From positions 1-54,885 of the forward strand of contig NZ_JADGFC010000006.1 in the NCBI RefSeq assembly GCF_016744025.1: a stretch of 54,885 bases of DNA. The letters are read 5' to 3'. The DNA is from Sulfurimonas sp. (GTDB lineage Bacteria; Campylobacterota; Campylobacteria; Campylobacterales; Sulfurimonadaceae). The position numbers were made by a program, and so were the translations under genes. This document shows, piece after piece, positions 39,081 through 49,915 of the stretch (positions are counted from its first letter, which is position 1; each line of letters begins with the position of its first letter). The notes beneath the pieces were generated by a model, which was not told where the DNA came from, made no database searches, and worked only from the letters and a program-made list of their open reading frames with translations.

Positions 39081-39863
39081 ATGATCGTCGATTTACACAA
39101 CCACACTCCACTTTGTAATCATGCCCAAGGGGAAATATTTGAGTATGTTGAACAAGCAATAAAGTCAGGTACAAAATATTTTGGATTTTCAGATCACGCA
39201 CCTATAATAGATTTTGATCCTAAATATCGTATGAAATTCACTCAGATGCAAGAGTATGAAAAAGCAGTATTGGATGCAAAAGAAAAGTACAAAGATAAGA
39301 TAGAGATACTACTAGCATATGAAGTTGATTATTTAAAAGGCCATATGGATGAAAGAGTTCTAAATGCCGATGTTGATTATCTTATAGGTTCTGTTCACTT
39401 TATAGATGAGTGGGGCTTTGATAATCCTGAATTTATAGGTAATTATGAGCATGAAGACATAGATGTTATTTGGCAAAAATACTTTAATGCAATAGAAGAG
39501 TTAGCTAATAGCGGTCACTTTGATATTGTTGGGCATCTCGACCTTATAAAAGTTTTTAAATTTATGCCAAAAAAAGATATAAGTTTGATTGCTAAAAATG
39601 CTCTTTTAGCGATAAAAAAAGCAGATATGGTTTTAGAGTTAAATGTAGCTGGGTATAGAAAACCTGTTGCAGAGGCATATCCATCTGTTTCACTTTTAAA
39701 GCAGGCTTTCGAACTTGGTATTCCTATCACTTTTAGTTCTGATGCACACGAGCCAGAACAAGTTTCTCTATTTAGTGATGAGATAACTAAAATTGCAAAA
39801 GATGCCGGTTATACAGAGTGTGCCATTTTTAGAAAAAGAAAAAGAGAGATGCTAAGCTTTTAG
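39081..39863 (+). CDS. PHP-domain histidinol-phosphatase-like protein (start ATG 39081 after AGGAGG-like RBS)
   Basis: MIVDLHNHTPLCNHAQGEIFEYVEQAIKSGTKYFGFSDHAP; SSDAHEPEQV. Confidence 0.85.
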   Translation: MIVDLHNHTPLCNHAQGEIFEYVEQAIKSGTKYFGFSDHAPIIDFDPKYRMKFTQMQEYEKAVLDAKEKYKDKIEILLAYEVDYLKGHMDERVLNADVDYLIGSVHFIDEWGFDNPEFIGNYEHEDIDVIWQKYFNAIEELANSGHFDIVGHLDLIKVFKFMPKKDISLIAKNALLAIKKADMVLELNVAGYRKPVAEAYPSVSLLKQAFELGIPITFSSDAHEPEQVSLFSDEITKIAKDAGYTECAIFRKRKREMLSF

Positions 39864-39868
39864 CATCT
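39847..39868 (+). terminator. Perfect 9-bp stem-loop overlapping the stop of the PHP gene
   Basis: AGATGCTAA-GCTT-TTAGCATCT followed by TTATCTCT. Confidence 0.6.
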
Positions 39869-39874
39869 TTATCT

Positions 39875-40429
39875 CTAGTCAAAAGGTACTGTTCTACCAA
39901 CCATTTTTTCTAGAATTCTAAGCTCAGAATCAGTGTGATTTTCCATATTCTTAGTAGCTTTTATTTTGTCTTTTGTAATCCAAACCATGTTGTGATGAGT
40001 CGCTTTTAGATTTTTCGTCTCTCCATGTGCGCCAACTTCAGTATGTCCATAACATGTACAAAAGTATGTCTTACCATCTTTAACTAAAGTATATGTTCCT
40101 GTTCCACGAATACCAGCAGTCATATTTGGAGTAACTACACCATGATTACCCTTACCAAATACAGCCATAACTCCACCATTAAACACATTAAGAATTTTCT
40201 TATTTCCTAATTTTTCTAGTTTAAATTTTGTATTTGATTTTGCAGAAAATGCTTCATTTGCAACATTAAATCTTATACTAGAGTTAGATTTAGTCTCTAT
40301 AGTGTCTCCGTGTTTTATCTTTGTAGTTTTATTTAAAACCTTGCCATTTACAAAGACTTCTCCACTGCTTACAATCTCACCGGCACTTAGCATACTCACT
40401 AAGCTTAAAAAAATCAAATATTTTTTCAT
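39875..40429 (-). CDS. FecR-domain periplasmic protein
   Basis: Signal peptide; GDTIETKSNSSIRFNV...VVTPNMTAGIRGTGTYTLV. Confidence 0.85.
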   Translation of the reverse strand: MKKYLIFLSLVSMLSAGEIVSSGEVFVNGKVLNKTTKIKHGDTIETKSNSSIRFNVANEAFSAKSNTKFKLEKLGNKKILNVFNGGVMAVFGKGNHGVVTPNMTAGIRGTGTYTLVKDGKTYFCTCYGHTEVGAHGETKNLKATHHNMVWITKDKIKATKNMENHTDSELRILEKMVGRTVPFD

Positions 40430-40479
40430 AATATTCCTTATTCAGTATATTCACATAGAAAAAAGTATAACATAAAACT

Positions 40480-42389
40480 ATGCAAAAGAATTACATTTTA
40501 TCTATTATCACAGCACTTATCTTTGTCACGATGGAGTTTTCATATGTTAATTTCTCATCAATCTATAAAACTACTGATGATAAAATTACTTCAATATTTT
40601 TAAAATTACAAAAGCCAAAAACTGCATCTAATCATATAACCATCATAGATATAGATGCAAAGAGTATTGATCAACTTGGACAGTGGCCCTTTCCAAGAGA
40701 CCTAATTTCTAAGGCTCTTATAAACTTAACAAACTCTGGTGCTGGGATTATAGGATTTGATATGGTTTTTTCAAATCCAGACAGACTTAGTCCACATAAT
40801 ATGGCTAAAAGATTAGATGTTAGCGGAGATTTCAAAAACAATGATTTACTCTTTGCATCTATTTTGCAACAAACTCCAACAATTTTAGGTTACTTTTTTG
40901 ACATGGCAACTCCAAATAATCAACCTGCACCAAAACATCTTGCAAATATTGATTTAGAAGGTTCAAAAAACTTAGAATATTTTAACAATGCAAAAGGCGT
41001 AGTCGACAATATTAAAGAGCTCAAAAGTGCAGCTTACTCTAGTGGTTATTTTAACCTTACAAACATCACAAGTGGAGTTGTTGATAGTGCTCCACTTTTT
41101 ATAAGTTTTAAGGATAAGTTATATCCATCACTTAGTTTAGAAATGATACGAATAGCCTCATCACAAGAGAGTGTAAAAGTTTTAAACTCAGGCTTAGGAG
41201 TACAAGGTATACAACTAGCAGATTTAAATATTCCTACAAATAGACAATCGGAAATAACACTTAACTTTAGAGGAAAAGGGTTTAGTTACAAATATATCTC
41301 TTTTTATGATGTACTTACTAATAACTATGATGACAATGATGTTAATGGTAAATTTATCTTGGTAGGAACAAGTGACATAGGCCTAAATGATTGGTCACAA
41401 CGCTTTACAATCCAGCTATGCCAGGGGTTGAAGTTCACGCTACAACTATTGATAATATCTTAAATACTGACTTTTTTTATACGCCTATTGATAGTTATAC
41501 ATATGGAATGCTACTTATATTTTTTTCTAGTGTAATAGTTGGTTTAATACTATATTTCTTACCTGCAATTTTTAGTTTGATAGTTTTTTTCTTATCATTT
41601 GCTCTACTTGTATTTGTAAACTACTACCTTATTTTCACAGAGCATATAATTATAGGTTTTACAGCACCCTTTATTACCCTCTTTTTAACTACTGGTTTTT
41701 TTGCACTTCTTTCTTATTACTTTGAAAATATTCAGCGTAAAAAAATATTTTCTAAACTAAGTTCTAAGGTTTCTAAGAGTGTTGCACAGGAAATTTTAAA
41801 GCATGATGAAGACATATTAAGGGTTGAAAAAAAAGAAGTAACTGTTCTCTTTAGCGATATTAGAGGTTTTACAACTCTCAGCGAAGATATAAAAGATCCA
41901 ATCATTCTTATTGGGATACTAAATAGATATATGTCACCAATGGTTGAATCCATTACAGAGTTTAATGGAACTGTAGATAAATTTTTTGGAGATGCAATCA
42001 TGGCTTACTTTAATGCGCCATTACCATTAAAAAATCATGCAGACATGGCTTTAAAATCAGCACTAAGACAACTTCAAAGACTTGATACACTAAATATTGA
42101 ACTTAAAAAAGAGTTTGGTATAGAGCTTAAAATCGGTATTGGTATCAACAGTGGTGAAGCTATTGTTGGAGAGATGGGAAGTAGCGGTAGAAGTGACTAT
42201 ACACTTATTGGCGATACAGTAAATGTAGCTGCTAGAGTTGAGCAACTTACAAAAGACTACAATTGTAAACTCTTAATCACTCAACAGACTAAAGATTTAC
42301 TCAAAGATACATACAACATGAAAAAGTTAGATGTTCTTAGAGTAAAAGGGAAAAAAGAAGAGACTATTATTTATGAAGTAACATCTTAG
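40480..42389 (+). pseudogene. CHASE2 + class III adenylate/guanylate cyclase, split by a -1 frameshift near 41380-41395 (ORFs 40480-41463 and 41391-42389)
   Basis: CHASE2-like IDIDAKSIDQLGQWPFPRDLISKALINL...GFDMVFSNPD; FILVGTSDIGLND | (L)VTTLYNPAMPGVEVHATTIDNIL; cyclase VTVLFSDIRGFTTLSE...IGDTVNVAARVEQL. Confidence 0.88.
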
Positions 42390-42829
42390 CTTTTTGTATT
42401 AATAAGCCACATAGAAAATACATCTAAATAGTCCCAAAAACTTTGAATATATTCCTCTGAAATACCTTCTTCAACAAGAGCTTCTAAGAGTGGTGCATAA
42501 AGAGACAACCAAGCTTTACGCCCTTCTTCATCAATACGAAATGGGGCATGTCTTCCAACCATTCTAGGTTCACCACGACTTTTTTCAAAATATCTAGGTC
42601 CTCCAGATATCTGAATAAGAAAATCAAAAGCATGTTGTTTTGCATCATTAAAATCTTCTTCATCATGAACAGGGAAAAGAAATGCTATCTCACTTGTCTT
42701 CACTAAATCGTAATGATCAAAAACCAATTTTTTAAATCTTTCTTCACCAACTTCATGTAAAAAACCAGGATGTGGTTTAGTAACAGGAGGTCTTACTCCT
42801 ATTTGTCCATCATTTATTGTCAATTTCAT
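42386..42829 (-). CDS. Truncated (2-on-2) haemoglobin-like protein
   Basis: HAFDFLIQISGGPRYFEKSRGEPRMVGRHAPFRIDEEGRKAWLSLY. Confidence 0.85.
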   Translation of the reverse strand: MKLTINDGQIGVRPPVTKPHPGFLHEVGEERFKKLVFDHYDLVKTSEIAFLFPVHDEEDFNDAKQHAFDFLIQISGGPRYFEKSRGEPRMVGRHAPFRIDEEGRKAWLSLYAPLLEALVEEGISEEYIQSFWDYLDVFSMWLINTKS

Positions 42830-42885
42830 TCAAATCCTTTAAAAATTTGTTAAAATTATACAAAAATTATTATTAAGAAATATAA

Positions 42886-44118
42886 ATGAATATATCACCT
42901 GACTTTTCACCATCTATAAAAATAATGAAACCATACTTTATGCTATCAGGCTTTTTTTATCTACTAAGTATGATTTGGCTATTTTTCATCAATCCTCAGA
43001 ATGAACTTGAGGACTTACATATAATTGCTTGGGTTCATATCTACATGCTAGGCTTTGTAATGATGGCTATTTTCTCAGCTATGGCTCAACTTGGTCCAGT
43101 AGTTGTTGAAACCAAACACTACAATGTTAATGTCTTCAAATATATATGGATTTTTCTAACACTTGGACTTATTTTAATGATTGGGGGCTTTTACATAAAT
43201 ATGGAGCTTTTAACATATGGTGGTTTTTTAGTTCTAATTGCTATGAGCATCTACTCAATTGAGTTTTTACTGACTCTAAAAAATGCGAGAAGAAAAACTA
43301 GTATAACGAATGCAATGAAGATGAGTAGTCTTTTTTTACTTCTTGGTATTATCAGTGGTTTAGTGATGGCATCTGGGTTCAATGGATATATTGATATAAA
43401 CCCTCATTCTATTTTAAAAACTCATACATTTGGGCTTGTTGTAGGCTTTGTAATACTTTTAATAATGGGAATATCAATCATCCTTGTTCCAATGTTTGGA
43501 TCAGCAAAACGAATTAGTGACAACGAATTTTCTAACAGTTTTCATACTCTTTGTATTGGAGTTATAACTATGCTTTTATCTCCATTTTTTTTAACCATAT
43601 ATTTAGAATACATGGCCTATGCACTAACTGTATCAGCAATCCTTCTTTATTTTTATCAACTATTTAAAATGACAACTTCTAGAAAAAAAGCAGTACATGA
43701 CATATGGGCAAAATCTATGTATGTTGGGTTCAGTTCTTTTGTTGTCTCTTTTTTATTACTGATTTCATATATATTTACAAACGATGCTCATATACTAAAA
43801 CTTGCCATGTGGATTATGCTTGTTGGTTTTTTTGGTTTTTTAATTATTGGTAATTTTTATAAGATAATCCCTTTTCTTATTTGGTTTCAAATCTACTCAC
43901 CTCTGATTGAAGAACAAGAGGTTCCAATGCTTCATGAACTCTTACCTCAAAAGTTAACAAATTTACAATTCTTATTTTCCTCTATAGGGCTTGGAGTATC
44001 GGTGCTTGGTCTATCAATCAGCACTTATAGTATATTTTATACTGGCGCTGTATTACTCATAGTTGGAGCTATACTATTCTTTATATCTATATATAAAATA
44101 TTCGAAAGAAATTTATAA
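42886..44118 (+). CDS. Polytopic membrane protein, NnrS/haem-copper-oxidase-subunit-I-like in appearance
   Basis: About 12 TMs with intramembrane histidines (AWVHIYMLGFVMMAIFSAMAQLGPVVV; LKTHTFGLVVGFVILLIMG). Confidence 0.5.
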   Translation: MNISPDFSPSIKIMKPYFMLSGFFYLLSMIWLFFINPQNELEDLHIIAWVHIYMLGFVMMAIFSAMAQLGPVVVETKHYNVNVFKYIWIFLTLGLILMIGGFYINMELLTYGGFLVLIAMSIYSIEFLLTLKNARRKTSITNAMKMSSLFLLLGIISGLVMASGFNGYIDINPHSILKTHTFGLVVGFVILLIMGISIILVPMFGSAKRISDNEFSNSFHTLCIGVITMLLSPFFLTIYLEYMAYALTVSAILLYFYQLFKMTTSRKKAVHDIWAKSMYVGFSSFVVSFLLLISYIFTNDAHILKLAMWIMLVGFFGFLIIGNFYKIIPFLIWFQIYSPLIEEQEVPMLHELLPQKLTNLQFLFSSIGLGVSVLGLSISTYSIFYTGAVLLIVGAILFFISIYKIFERNL

Positions 44119-44180
44119 AGCGATTTTAAAGATTAGCTTTGTATAATACTTCTATATTAATATTTAATAAAGGAATTATA

Positions 44181-44501
44181 ATGGGCAAATATATAGAATT
44201 AACTGGTGCAGATTTTGAAGCAACTTTAAGTGAAGGCGTATCTCTTGTAGACTTTTGGGCACCTTGGTGTGGACCATGTCGTATGATCGCTCCTGTAATC
44301 GAAGAGTTAGCTGAAGACTTTGATGGAAAAGCTAAAATCTGTAAGGTAAATACTGATGAAGAGCAAGATATTGCTGTTAAATTTGGTATTCGTTCTATCC
44401 CTACAATCATGTTCTTCAAAGATGGAGAAATGGTTGACCAAGTTGTTGGAGCACAATCGAAACAAGCTCTAGCTGAAAAAATAGACGCTTTACTAGCGTA
44501 A
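44181..44501 (+). CDS. trxA: Thioredoxin
   Basis: VDFWAPWCGPCRMIAPVIEELA; start ATG 44181 after AAAGGA. Confidence 0.97.
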   Translation: MGKYIELTGADFEATLSEGVSLVDFWAPWCGPCRMIAPVIEELAEDFDGKAKICKVNTDEEQDIAVKFGIRSIPTIMFFKDGEMVDQVVGAQSKQALAEKIDALLA

Positions 44502-44515
44502 TCTAACAAAGAGCT

Positions 44516-45010
44516 TTGAGCGTGGCAAAGAGGAGAGGTAAGAGCCTCTTTTCAGTATCTACACTTTTAGCTTCATTCTTTGGCGCAGCTATGATTGCTG
44601 CTGCCTTTGCTTACTTCAACTACAAATTCTCAGAATACAAATTTATTGACTTCAAAGAGTGGATTTTTTACGAAAAAAGTGACATCTTTTCTCCTACTGC
44701 AGAGAAATATGTAGTGGTCTTTTATAGTTCAAAAGACAAAGACACAATGGAACTACTTTCAAAAACTACACTTAAACTGCCAATACTAGCAATTGACTAC
44801 TATAACCAAGTTAGAAAAAACAGCACAGGCACGACATTTTTAAGAGGTGGAACGAAGACCTCACTTAGCTTTATTCAGAGGTTTAATATCTATGAATCCC
44901 CATCTATTTTTTTTATAAAGAAATCAAAAGAGTCTCTTTATAAACAAGATAGTATGATACGAAAATTAGATAATCTTGAAGAGTTGACTTCTCAGGTAAA
45001 AGCTTTATAA
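44516..45010 (+). CDS. Membrane-anchored protein, possibly thioredoxin-like without CxxC, between trxA and trxB
   Basis: One N-terminal TM; KYVVVFYSSKDKDTMELL ... RFNIYESPSIFFIKK. Confidence 0.5.
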   Translation: MSVAKRRGKSLFSVSTLLASFFGAAMIAAAFAYFNYKFSEYKFIDFKEWIFYEKSDIFSPTAEKYVVVFYSSKDKDTMELLSKTTLKLPILAIDYYNQVRKNSTGTTFLRGGTKTSLSFIQRFNIYESPSIFFIKKSKESLYKQDSMIRKLDNLEELTSQVKAL

Positions 45011-45050
45011 CAAGAACAAAACTTATAAAATAAAATTAAGGAATAAATAA

Positions 45051-45992
45051 ATGATATTAGATTGTGCAATTATCGGTGGTGGGCCTGCTGGTCTTACAGC
45101 TGGATTATATACAACTCGTGGTGGTTTAGAAAATGTAACAATGTTTGAAAAAGGTATGCCTGGTGGCCAAATTACTTCAAGTTCAGAAATAGAAAATTAC
45201 CCAGGTGTTACTGGTGAAGTTACTGGTATGGAATTTATGATGCCATGGCAAGAACAGTGTCAAAGATTTGGACTAAAACACGAGATGGTAGAAGTTACAA
45301 GAGTTAGTAAAGATGGTGATATTTTTAAAGTTCACAAGGGTGATGGAAGTGTTACTGAAGCTCATAGTGTAATCATTGGGACTGGTTCATCTCCACGTCG
45401 TGCAGGCTTTAAAGGTGAAGATGAATTATTTGGCAAAGGTGTTAGTACTTGTGCTACTTGTGACGGTTTTTTCTATAAAGGAAAAGAAGTTGCAGTTATA
45501 GGTGGTGGAGACACTGCTTTAGAAGAAGCTCTTTATTTAGCAAAGATATGTTCTAAGGTCTATGTTATTCATAGAAGAGATACATTTCGCTCTGCTCCAA
45601 ACACAGTTGAGAGATTAAAAAATACTGAAAATATTGAACTTATATTAAACTCAGTACCTGACGAAGTTTATGGTGACAACATGGGTGTAACAGGAATCCG
45701 TATTAAAAATAATAATGGTGAGCTTCGTGATCTTGAAGTTCCAGGTGTATTTACATTTGTTGGAAATGACGTTAATAATCAAGCTCTTATCCAAGAAGAC
45801 GGTAGCTTCTTATGTGACATGAATGAACAAGGTGAAGTTATAGTTGACATTAGTATGAGAACTTCTGTAAAAGGACTATATGCTACAGGTGATATGCGTA
45901 TAGCTGCTCCTAAACAAGTTGTTAGTGCTGCAGGTGATGGTTCTGTTGCTGCATTACAAGCTATTTCATATGTTGATGAGCTATTAAATTAA
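45051..45992 (+). CDS. trxB: Thioredoxin-disulfide reductase
   Basis: [49 protein letters not shown]. Confidence 0.97.
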   Translation: MILDCAIIGGGPAGLTAGLYTTRGGLENVTMFEKGMPGGQITSSSEIENYPGVTGEVTGMEFMMPWQEQCQRFGLKHEMVEVTRVSKDGDIFKVHKGDGSVTEAHSVIIGTGSSPRRAGFKGEDELFGKGVSTCATCDGFFYKGKEVAVIGGGDTALEEALYLAKICSKVYVIHRRDTFRSAPNTVERLKNTENIELILNSVPDEVYGDNMGVTGIRIKNNNGELRDLEVPGVFTFVGNDVNNQALIQEDGSFLCDMNEQGEVIVDISMRTSVKGLYATGDMRIAAPKQVVSAAGDGSVAALQAISYVDELLN

Positions 45993-46117
45993 TCATAAGA
46001 TTTAAATAGTTTTTTCGCTTTAGCGTAACCAAAAAAGTCGTTAAGGCAGGCTTTAAACGAAGCATAAAAAAAGCAAATTTTTGGTACTATTCATAAAAAT
46101 ATTTTTAAGGCTATACA

Positions 46118-46885
46118 ATGGTAAGAGTTGGTGTATTTGGTGCAAATGGCAGAGTTGGACAATTAATAATAGATGATTTAAAAGAGAGTGAAAATATAAG
46201 CTTAAGTTCTGTTTTCGTTAGAAACAAACTTAATTTTTCAATTGATCCCTCGGTATTAGTAAGTACAGATATAAAATCATTTTTGAATGCTTGCGACATA
46301 GTTATAGACTTTTCACTTCCTGAGGCATGCGAATCTCTTTTAGAAGCTGCTATTAAAACTCCTACCCCACTTGTTATAGGTACAACTAGCTTAAGTGCAC
46401 ATCAACTAAACCTATTAAAACAAGCCAGTGAAAACATGCCTATCCTTTATGCTACAAATATGTCTTTAGGTGTAGCACTGTTAAATAAACTGGTTTACCA
46501 AGCTGCAGCTGCACTTGATGGTTTTGACATTGAAATAGTTGAAATGCATCATAAACACAAAAAAGATGCACCAAGTGGAACGGCACTTACTTTAGGTGAG
46601 TCTGCGGCATCTGGCCGTGGTCTTGACTTAGATAAAGTACGTGTAAGCGGAAGAGATGGCAATATAGGTGAAAGAAGCGAAAATGAAATTGCAGTAATGG
46701 CTATTAGAGGTGGAGATATAGTTGGTCGCCACACTGTAGGTTTTTACAATGATGGTGAGTTTATAGAACTTAACCATACAGCAACATCTAGAAATACTTT
46801 TTCTAAGGGTGCTATTAGAGCTGGAGCTTGGTTAGCAGACAAAGAACCTGGTCTATATTCAATTAGTGATTGTCTAGAGTTATAA
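46118..46885 (+). CDS. dapB: 4-hydroxy-tetrahydrodipicolinate reductase
   Basis: VGVFGANGRVGQLI; EIVEMHHKHKKDAPSGTALTLGE. Confidence 0.96.
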   Translation: MVRVGVFGANGRVGQLIIDDLKESENISLSSVFVRNKLNFSIDPSVLVSTDIKSFLNACDIVIDFSLPEACESLLEAAIKTPTPLVIGTTSLSAHQLNLLKQASENMPILYATNMSLGVALLNKLVYQAAAALDGFDIEIVEMHHKHKKDAPSGTALTLGESAASGRGLDLDKVRVSGRDGNIGERSENEIAVMAIRGGDIVGRHTVGFYNDGEFIELNHTATSRNTFSKGAIRAGAWLADKEPGLYSISDCLEL

Positions 46886-46979
46886 ACATTATAAATAATT
46901 TAAGACAAATTCAGTATAATTCGCGAAATAGCTTGTATAGGCTAAGTCGTACAAACTAACTGCGAAACAAGGAAAAAAA

Positions 46980-48335
46980 TTGCGAGAAGATGTTAATGAA
47001 AAATGTGCGGTTGTAGGAATTTATGGTCATAAAGAAGCTTCTAGACTAGCTTACTTTTCACTTCACGCTCTTCAACATCGTGGACAAGAAGCAGCTGGAA
47101 TAAGTTCTTCAGATGGTGAAAAACTACGAACTATCAAAAAACGTGGTCTAGTTATGCGTGTTTTTGATGAAGCAAAACTAAAAACTTTAAGTGGCTCTAG
47201 CGCTATCGGTCATACTCGTTATTCAACTGCCGGAGATGACTCAATTCTTGATGCTCAGCCGGTATTTGCTAGATATGATCTAGGTGAAATGGCTATTGTT
47301 CACAATGGAAACCTTACAAATGCTGAAGAAGTTCGTAATCAACTTATTCAAAAAGGTGCAATTTTTCAAACTTTTATGGATACAGAAAATCTTATTCACC
47401 TTATTGCAAAGAGTGAGCAGAAAAAACTACTAGACAGAATAATAGACGCTGTTCAAAAAATAGAAGGTGCTTTTTCACTTGTATTTTTAAGTAGAACAAA
47501 AATGTTTGCTATGCGTGATCGTTTTGGTTTTCGTCCTCTTAGTCTAGGAAAATTACCAAATGGTGGCTACATCGTAGCATCTGAGACTTGTGCATTTGAC
47601 CTTGTAAGTGCTGAGTTTGTTAGAGATGTAGAACCAGGTGAGCTTCTGATATTTGAAGAAAGTCAAGAACCTATTAGTATAAAAGTTTTTGAGCCAACTC
47701 CAAAACACTGTATTTTTGAGTATGTTTATTTTGCAAGACCAGATTCAAAAGTATTTGGACAGTCAGTATACCAAACAAGAAAAAATATGGGTAAAGAACT
47801 AGCACAGATGAAACCTATAGAAGCTGACATGGTCATTCCTGTTCCAGATGGTGGTGTTCCTGCATCTATCGGATATGCTCAAGAAAGTGGTATCCCATAC
47901 GAAATGGGAATAATGAGAAACCACTATATTGGTCGTACTTTCATTGAGCCTACTCAAGAGATGCGTGACCTTAAAGTTAAAATGAAACTCTCTCCAATGA
48001 CTGATATCATCAAAGGCAAAAAAATTATTGTTGTAGATGATTCAATTGTTCGTGGAACGACTTCAAGAAGAATAATTAGAATGTTAAAAGAGGCAGGAGC
48101 AAGTGAAGTTCATATGAGAGTATCTTCTCCTCCCACAACTGATCCTTGTTTTTACGGTGTTGATACTCCAGATAAAGAGAATCTTATCGCTGCTAACATG
48201 ACAACAGATGAAATATGCGAGTATATAGAAGCTGATTCTCTAGCCTACCTAGACGAAGCTTCACTCCTTAAAAGCGTTAATACAGAAGAAGACAATTACT
48301 GTACTGCTTGTTTTACAGGGAAGTATATAGTTTAA
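46980..48335 (+). CDS. purF: Amidophosphoribosyltransferase
   Basis: CAVVGIYGHKEASRLAYFSLHALQHRGQEAAGI; VVDDSIVRGTTSRRIIRML. Confidence 0.97.
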   Translation: MREDVNEKCAVVGIYGHKEASRLAYFSLHALQHRGQEAAGISSSDGEKLRTIKKRGLVMRVFDEAKLKTLSGSSAIGHTRYSTAGDDSILDAQPVFARYDLGEMAIVHNGNLTNAEEVRNQLIQKGAIFQTFMDTENLIHLIAKSEQKKLLDRIIDAVQKIEGAFSLVFLSRTKMFAMRDRFGFRPLSLGKLPNGGYIVASETCAFDLVSAEFVRDVEPGELLIFEESQEPISIKVFEPTPKHCIFEYVYFARPDSKVFGQSVYQTRKNMGKELAQMKPIEADMVIPVPDGGVPASIGYAQESGIPYEMGIMRNHYIGRTFIEPTQEMRDLKVKMKLSPMTDIIKGKKIIVVDDSIVRGTTSRRIIRMLKEAGASEVHMRVSSPPTTDPCFYGVDTPDKENLIAANMTTDEICEYIEADSLAYLDEASLLKSVNTEEDNYCTACFTGKYIV

Positions 48336-48356
48336 TACAACTATATACTTTCTTTC

Positions 48357-49352
48357 TTGGCTTTAGCCAAAGCTTTAGTGAGGAAAATAAAAGTGCAACA
48401 AATATATACCTTTGGTAACTACTTAAAATCTAAGTTCTCTTGCAAAGTTTACAAAGTCGGAATAAATATTTCCGGTTTTACTTGTCCAAATATAGATGGA
48501 ACAGTAGCTAAGGGTGGCTGTACATTTTGCGAAAACGACTCTTTTAGTGCTAGTACAGGTAAAACGAAAGAGCTTAAAGGCTTTCACCTAAACCTAGACT
48601 CAAAATCAAATCCTAATCTTGACAAACAACTTGATCAATTAGAAATACAATTTAATGCTATTAGTAAGAGACAAAAAGACGAATATGGTGCCCAAAAGTT
48701 TTTAGTATACTTTCAATCCTTTACTAATACGTATGCTCCATTTGATACTTTAAAAGCTCTATATGATAAGGCTTTATCTTTTGATAATGTTGTCGGCCTA
48801 AGTATAGGTACACGCTCTGATAGTGTAACAGATGAAACACTGGAGTATCTAGCCGAGTTAAACAAAGATAAAGAGATTTGGATCGAATTTGGAATCCAAT
48901 CTGTTTATGATGAAACTTTAAAGACAATAAATCGTGGTCACTCTAGCGATAATGTTAAAGAGTGGATTTTAAAGTCTAAAGAGAAGGGTCTAAACGTTTG
49001 CGGGCACTTAATCTTTGGTTTGCCAAATGAAGATGAAAAAATGATGTTAGAAACTTCAAGACAAGCATATTCATGGGGAATAGATTCTGTAAAATATCAT
49101 CCACTCTATGTAGTAAAAAAGACTGCTCTTGCAAATGATTTTAGAAAAGGGGAATTTACTCCCATTAGTGAAGATGAATATCTTGATGTTTTGGTAAAAT
49201 CAATAGTAATGAAACCTGATAATGTGTCAGTTCAAAGAGTTACAGCAGGAATTGATGATGATTCACTTCTAAGTCCAGATTGGTGTAGAAATAAAAATAT
49301 ACAAATAAAAAATATAAATAAAGCCCTAAAACCACTAGTCCTTAAATATTAG
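48357..49352 (+). CDS. TIGR01212-type radical SAM protein (true start probably the GTG near 48391)
   Basis: VQQIYTFGNYLKSKF...CPNIDGTVAKGGCTFCENDSF. Confidence 0.88.
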   Translation: MALAKALVRKIKVQQIYTFGNYLKSKFSCKVYKVGINISGFTCPNIDGTVAKGGCTFCENDSFSASTGKTKELKGFHLNLDSKSNPNLDKQLDQLEIQFNAISKRQKDEYGAQKFLVYFQSFTNTYAPFDTLKALYDKALSFDNVVGLSIGTRSDSVTDETLEYLAELNKDKEIWIEFGIQSVYDETLKTINRGHSSDNVKEWILKSKEKGLNVCGHLIFGLPNEDEKMMLETSRQAYSWGIDSVKYHPLYVVKKTALANDFRKGEFTPISEDEYLDVLVKSIVMKPDNVSVQRVTAGIDDDSLLSPDWCRNKNIQIKNINKALKPLVLKY

Positions 49353-49366
49353 TAGATACTTTTCTA

Positions 49367-49915
49367 CTAATGTCCAGATACTTCAACAAACTGTGAAACA
49401 CTTCTAAAATATGGCGGCCATCCAAAATAGACTCTAAATGCTTTTGCTTCTCCAGGTTTCAAATTTTTAGCAACAGTAAACTCTTTTATGACTGTTTGAG
49501 GCTTATATAAAATCCCTGATCCTCCACTAAAAAAATCGAAGAAACCACTTGCTTTATAAAAGTTACCACCCTTTACATTACCTGTCGCATGACCTTTATT
49601 TACAAGTTTAATATTTATAGTAACCGTGCCAATTTCATGATTTCCTTCATTCTTTACTACACCAGTATAAATAATCTTTTCTACTGAGAGAAGTCTTTTA
49701 TTCTTTAATCTATAGATTTTAGGAATTTTTGTATATTTATCTACTACTACAATTGAAAAACCTGCTAATAGTATGCTAATTAGTGAAACTGATATTAACA
49801 TAGGAATAAAAAGCTTTTTATTTGTTTGCTTTTTAGCAGAATATATACCTCCAATAAAGATACATAAAATTATTATAAGAACTAGATAGTGCCAGTAATT
49901 AAAAAGTGTTGTCAT
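49367..49915 (-). CDS. DUF2393-like membrane protein
   Basis: N-terminal TMs, then beta-rich region YTGVVKNEGNHEIGTVTINIKLVNKG. Confidence 0.6.
   Translation of the reverse strand: MTTLFNYWHYLVLIIILCIFIGGIYSAKKQTNKKLFIPMLISVSLISILLAGFSIVVVDKYTKIPKIYRLKNKRLLSVEKIIYTGVVKNEGNHEIGTVTINIKLVNKGHATGNVKGGNFYKASGFFDFFSGGSGILYKPQTVIKEFTVAKNLKPGEAKAFRVYFGWPPYFRSVSQFVEVSGH

Noticed and set aside
44126-44509. 127-aa - strand ORF
   Set aside because: Exact antisense shadow of trxA; trxA is unambiguous.
46011-46034. Hairpin-like TTTTTTCGCT-TT-AGCG..AAAAAA after trxB
   Set aside because: Only a 4-bp GC-containing stem; too weak to call as a terminator with confidence.
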